The notes under the pieces were generated by a model. The model saw only the letters and a list, made by a program, of their open reading frames with translations, had not been told where the DNA came from and did no database searches. Shown here piece by piece: positions 63,646-64,000 of a stretch of DNA of 64,000 bases. The translations under genes were made by a program, and so were the position numbers. The stretch comes from Paenibacillus aceti. GTDB taxonomy: Bacteria; Bacillota; Bacilli; Paenibacillales; Paenibacillaceae. How positions within the stretch are numbered: the stretch's first letter is position 1; every line of letters begins with the position of its first letter. The stretch spans positions 4,656,036-4,720,035 of the forward strand of contig NZ_KZ987724.1 of assembly GCF_003614185.1 (NCBI RefSeq), written 5' to 3'.

Positions 63646-64000
63646 GAAGGATTTTACATTTCTAGAATTGAATTTCCTAAGCATTGAGCAGGTCGATTAT
63701 GGTCAGATACTACTACCATGATAGGTCTGTTTTTTCTTGATCTCGTTTTCTCACAGGTTTTTGCTTTTTTACAGGGAACTCAGACCGGGAGACGGAAATA
63801 CCATGTGGTTTCCGCCTTGTCTCCTCAGTAATGGGTCTAAAGGCCATGAAAATTTAGGTGGTTGTACTCAGTAGGGATTAATTATCTGTAATTCCATTGT
63901 TTGTGGTATGTGCTGATAGTATAATATCAAGGATTACATAAGGGGAATATTTCCATAAACCTACAAAACATCCTGTCCATCAAGATATTAAAAAAATTTA
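63646..64000. other. Intergenic, no gene recognised
   Basis: 355 bp with no supported reading frame. An imperfect hairpin near 63695-63723 (GATTATGGT/ACCATGATA) followed by GGTCTGTTTTTTC is a weak terminator candidate. The right end is AT-rich and may precede a gene outside the window. Confidence 0.4.

Overview
The window looks like chromosomal DNA of a Bacillota soil bacterium, most likely Paenibacillus or a close relative. This rests on gene content: several CUT1-type sugar importers of the LplA/LplB/LplC kind with no ATPase gene of their own, YesM/YesN-type two-component pairs, large membrane-anchored AraC regulators, strong AGGAGG ribosome sites with frequent GTG/TTG starts, and CcpA-type cre boxes. 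The species call is inference; no rRNA or tRNA gene is present.

Layout. 1-7962: a partial MFS transporter divergent from an AraC regulator, then an importer cassette (two permeases, binding lipoprotein) and a beta-helix protein with an internal 30-bp tandem repeat. 8642-13584: an orphan membrane AraC regulator and an ECF sigma/anti-sigma pair. 13712-21850: a YesM/YesN pair with a second importer, followed by a YdjC-type deacetylase and a beta-phosphoglucomutase-like enzyme. 21847-28630: HD phosphohydrolase, EamA permease, Gfo/Idh/MocA oxidoreductase with divergent LysR, an intact IS3-family element and a DUF4261 protein. 28956-32721: an AT-rich island with a sigma-70-like/ParB fusion gene, a second ParB-like gene and a Fic protein. 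32950-34764: tandem glycine riboswitch and Na+/glycine-alanine symporter. 34930-39740: an Agr/Bcr-like sensing and ABC module that appears to be decaying, with an IS1182 relic. 39954-47003: metallo-hydrolase, a third importer and its AraC regulator. 47165-50172: copper efflux operon. 50248-57609: small genes, a DrrAB-type exporter, cold-shock genes, an AAC(3)-like acetyltransferase, moaE-moaA and an HxlR regulator. 57817-63232: a three-component sugar sensor (binding protein, kinase, regulator) followed by an MFS sugar porter.

The commonest theme is sensing and import of plant-type saccharides: four regulated uptake modules, each next to its own sensor or AraC protein, yet no obvious glycoside hydrolase. 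Substrates cannot be read from the sequence.

Two observations stand out. First, at least six intergenic sites carry elements of about 182 bp built from four short heads spaced 50, about 59 and 50 bp, the first two forward and the last two inverted. The head sequence differs between families but the geometry is the same. One such element is split by the IS3 insertion and another lies inside the IS1182 relic. Second, the gene at 28956 seems to join sigma-70-like regions 2-4 to a ParB-type domain, next to a free-standing ParB-like paralogue and with no ParA. All counts were made by hand from the sequence.
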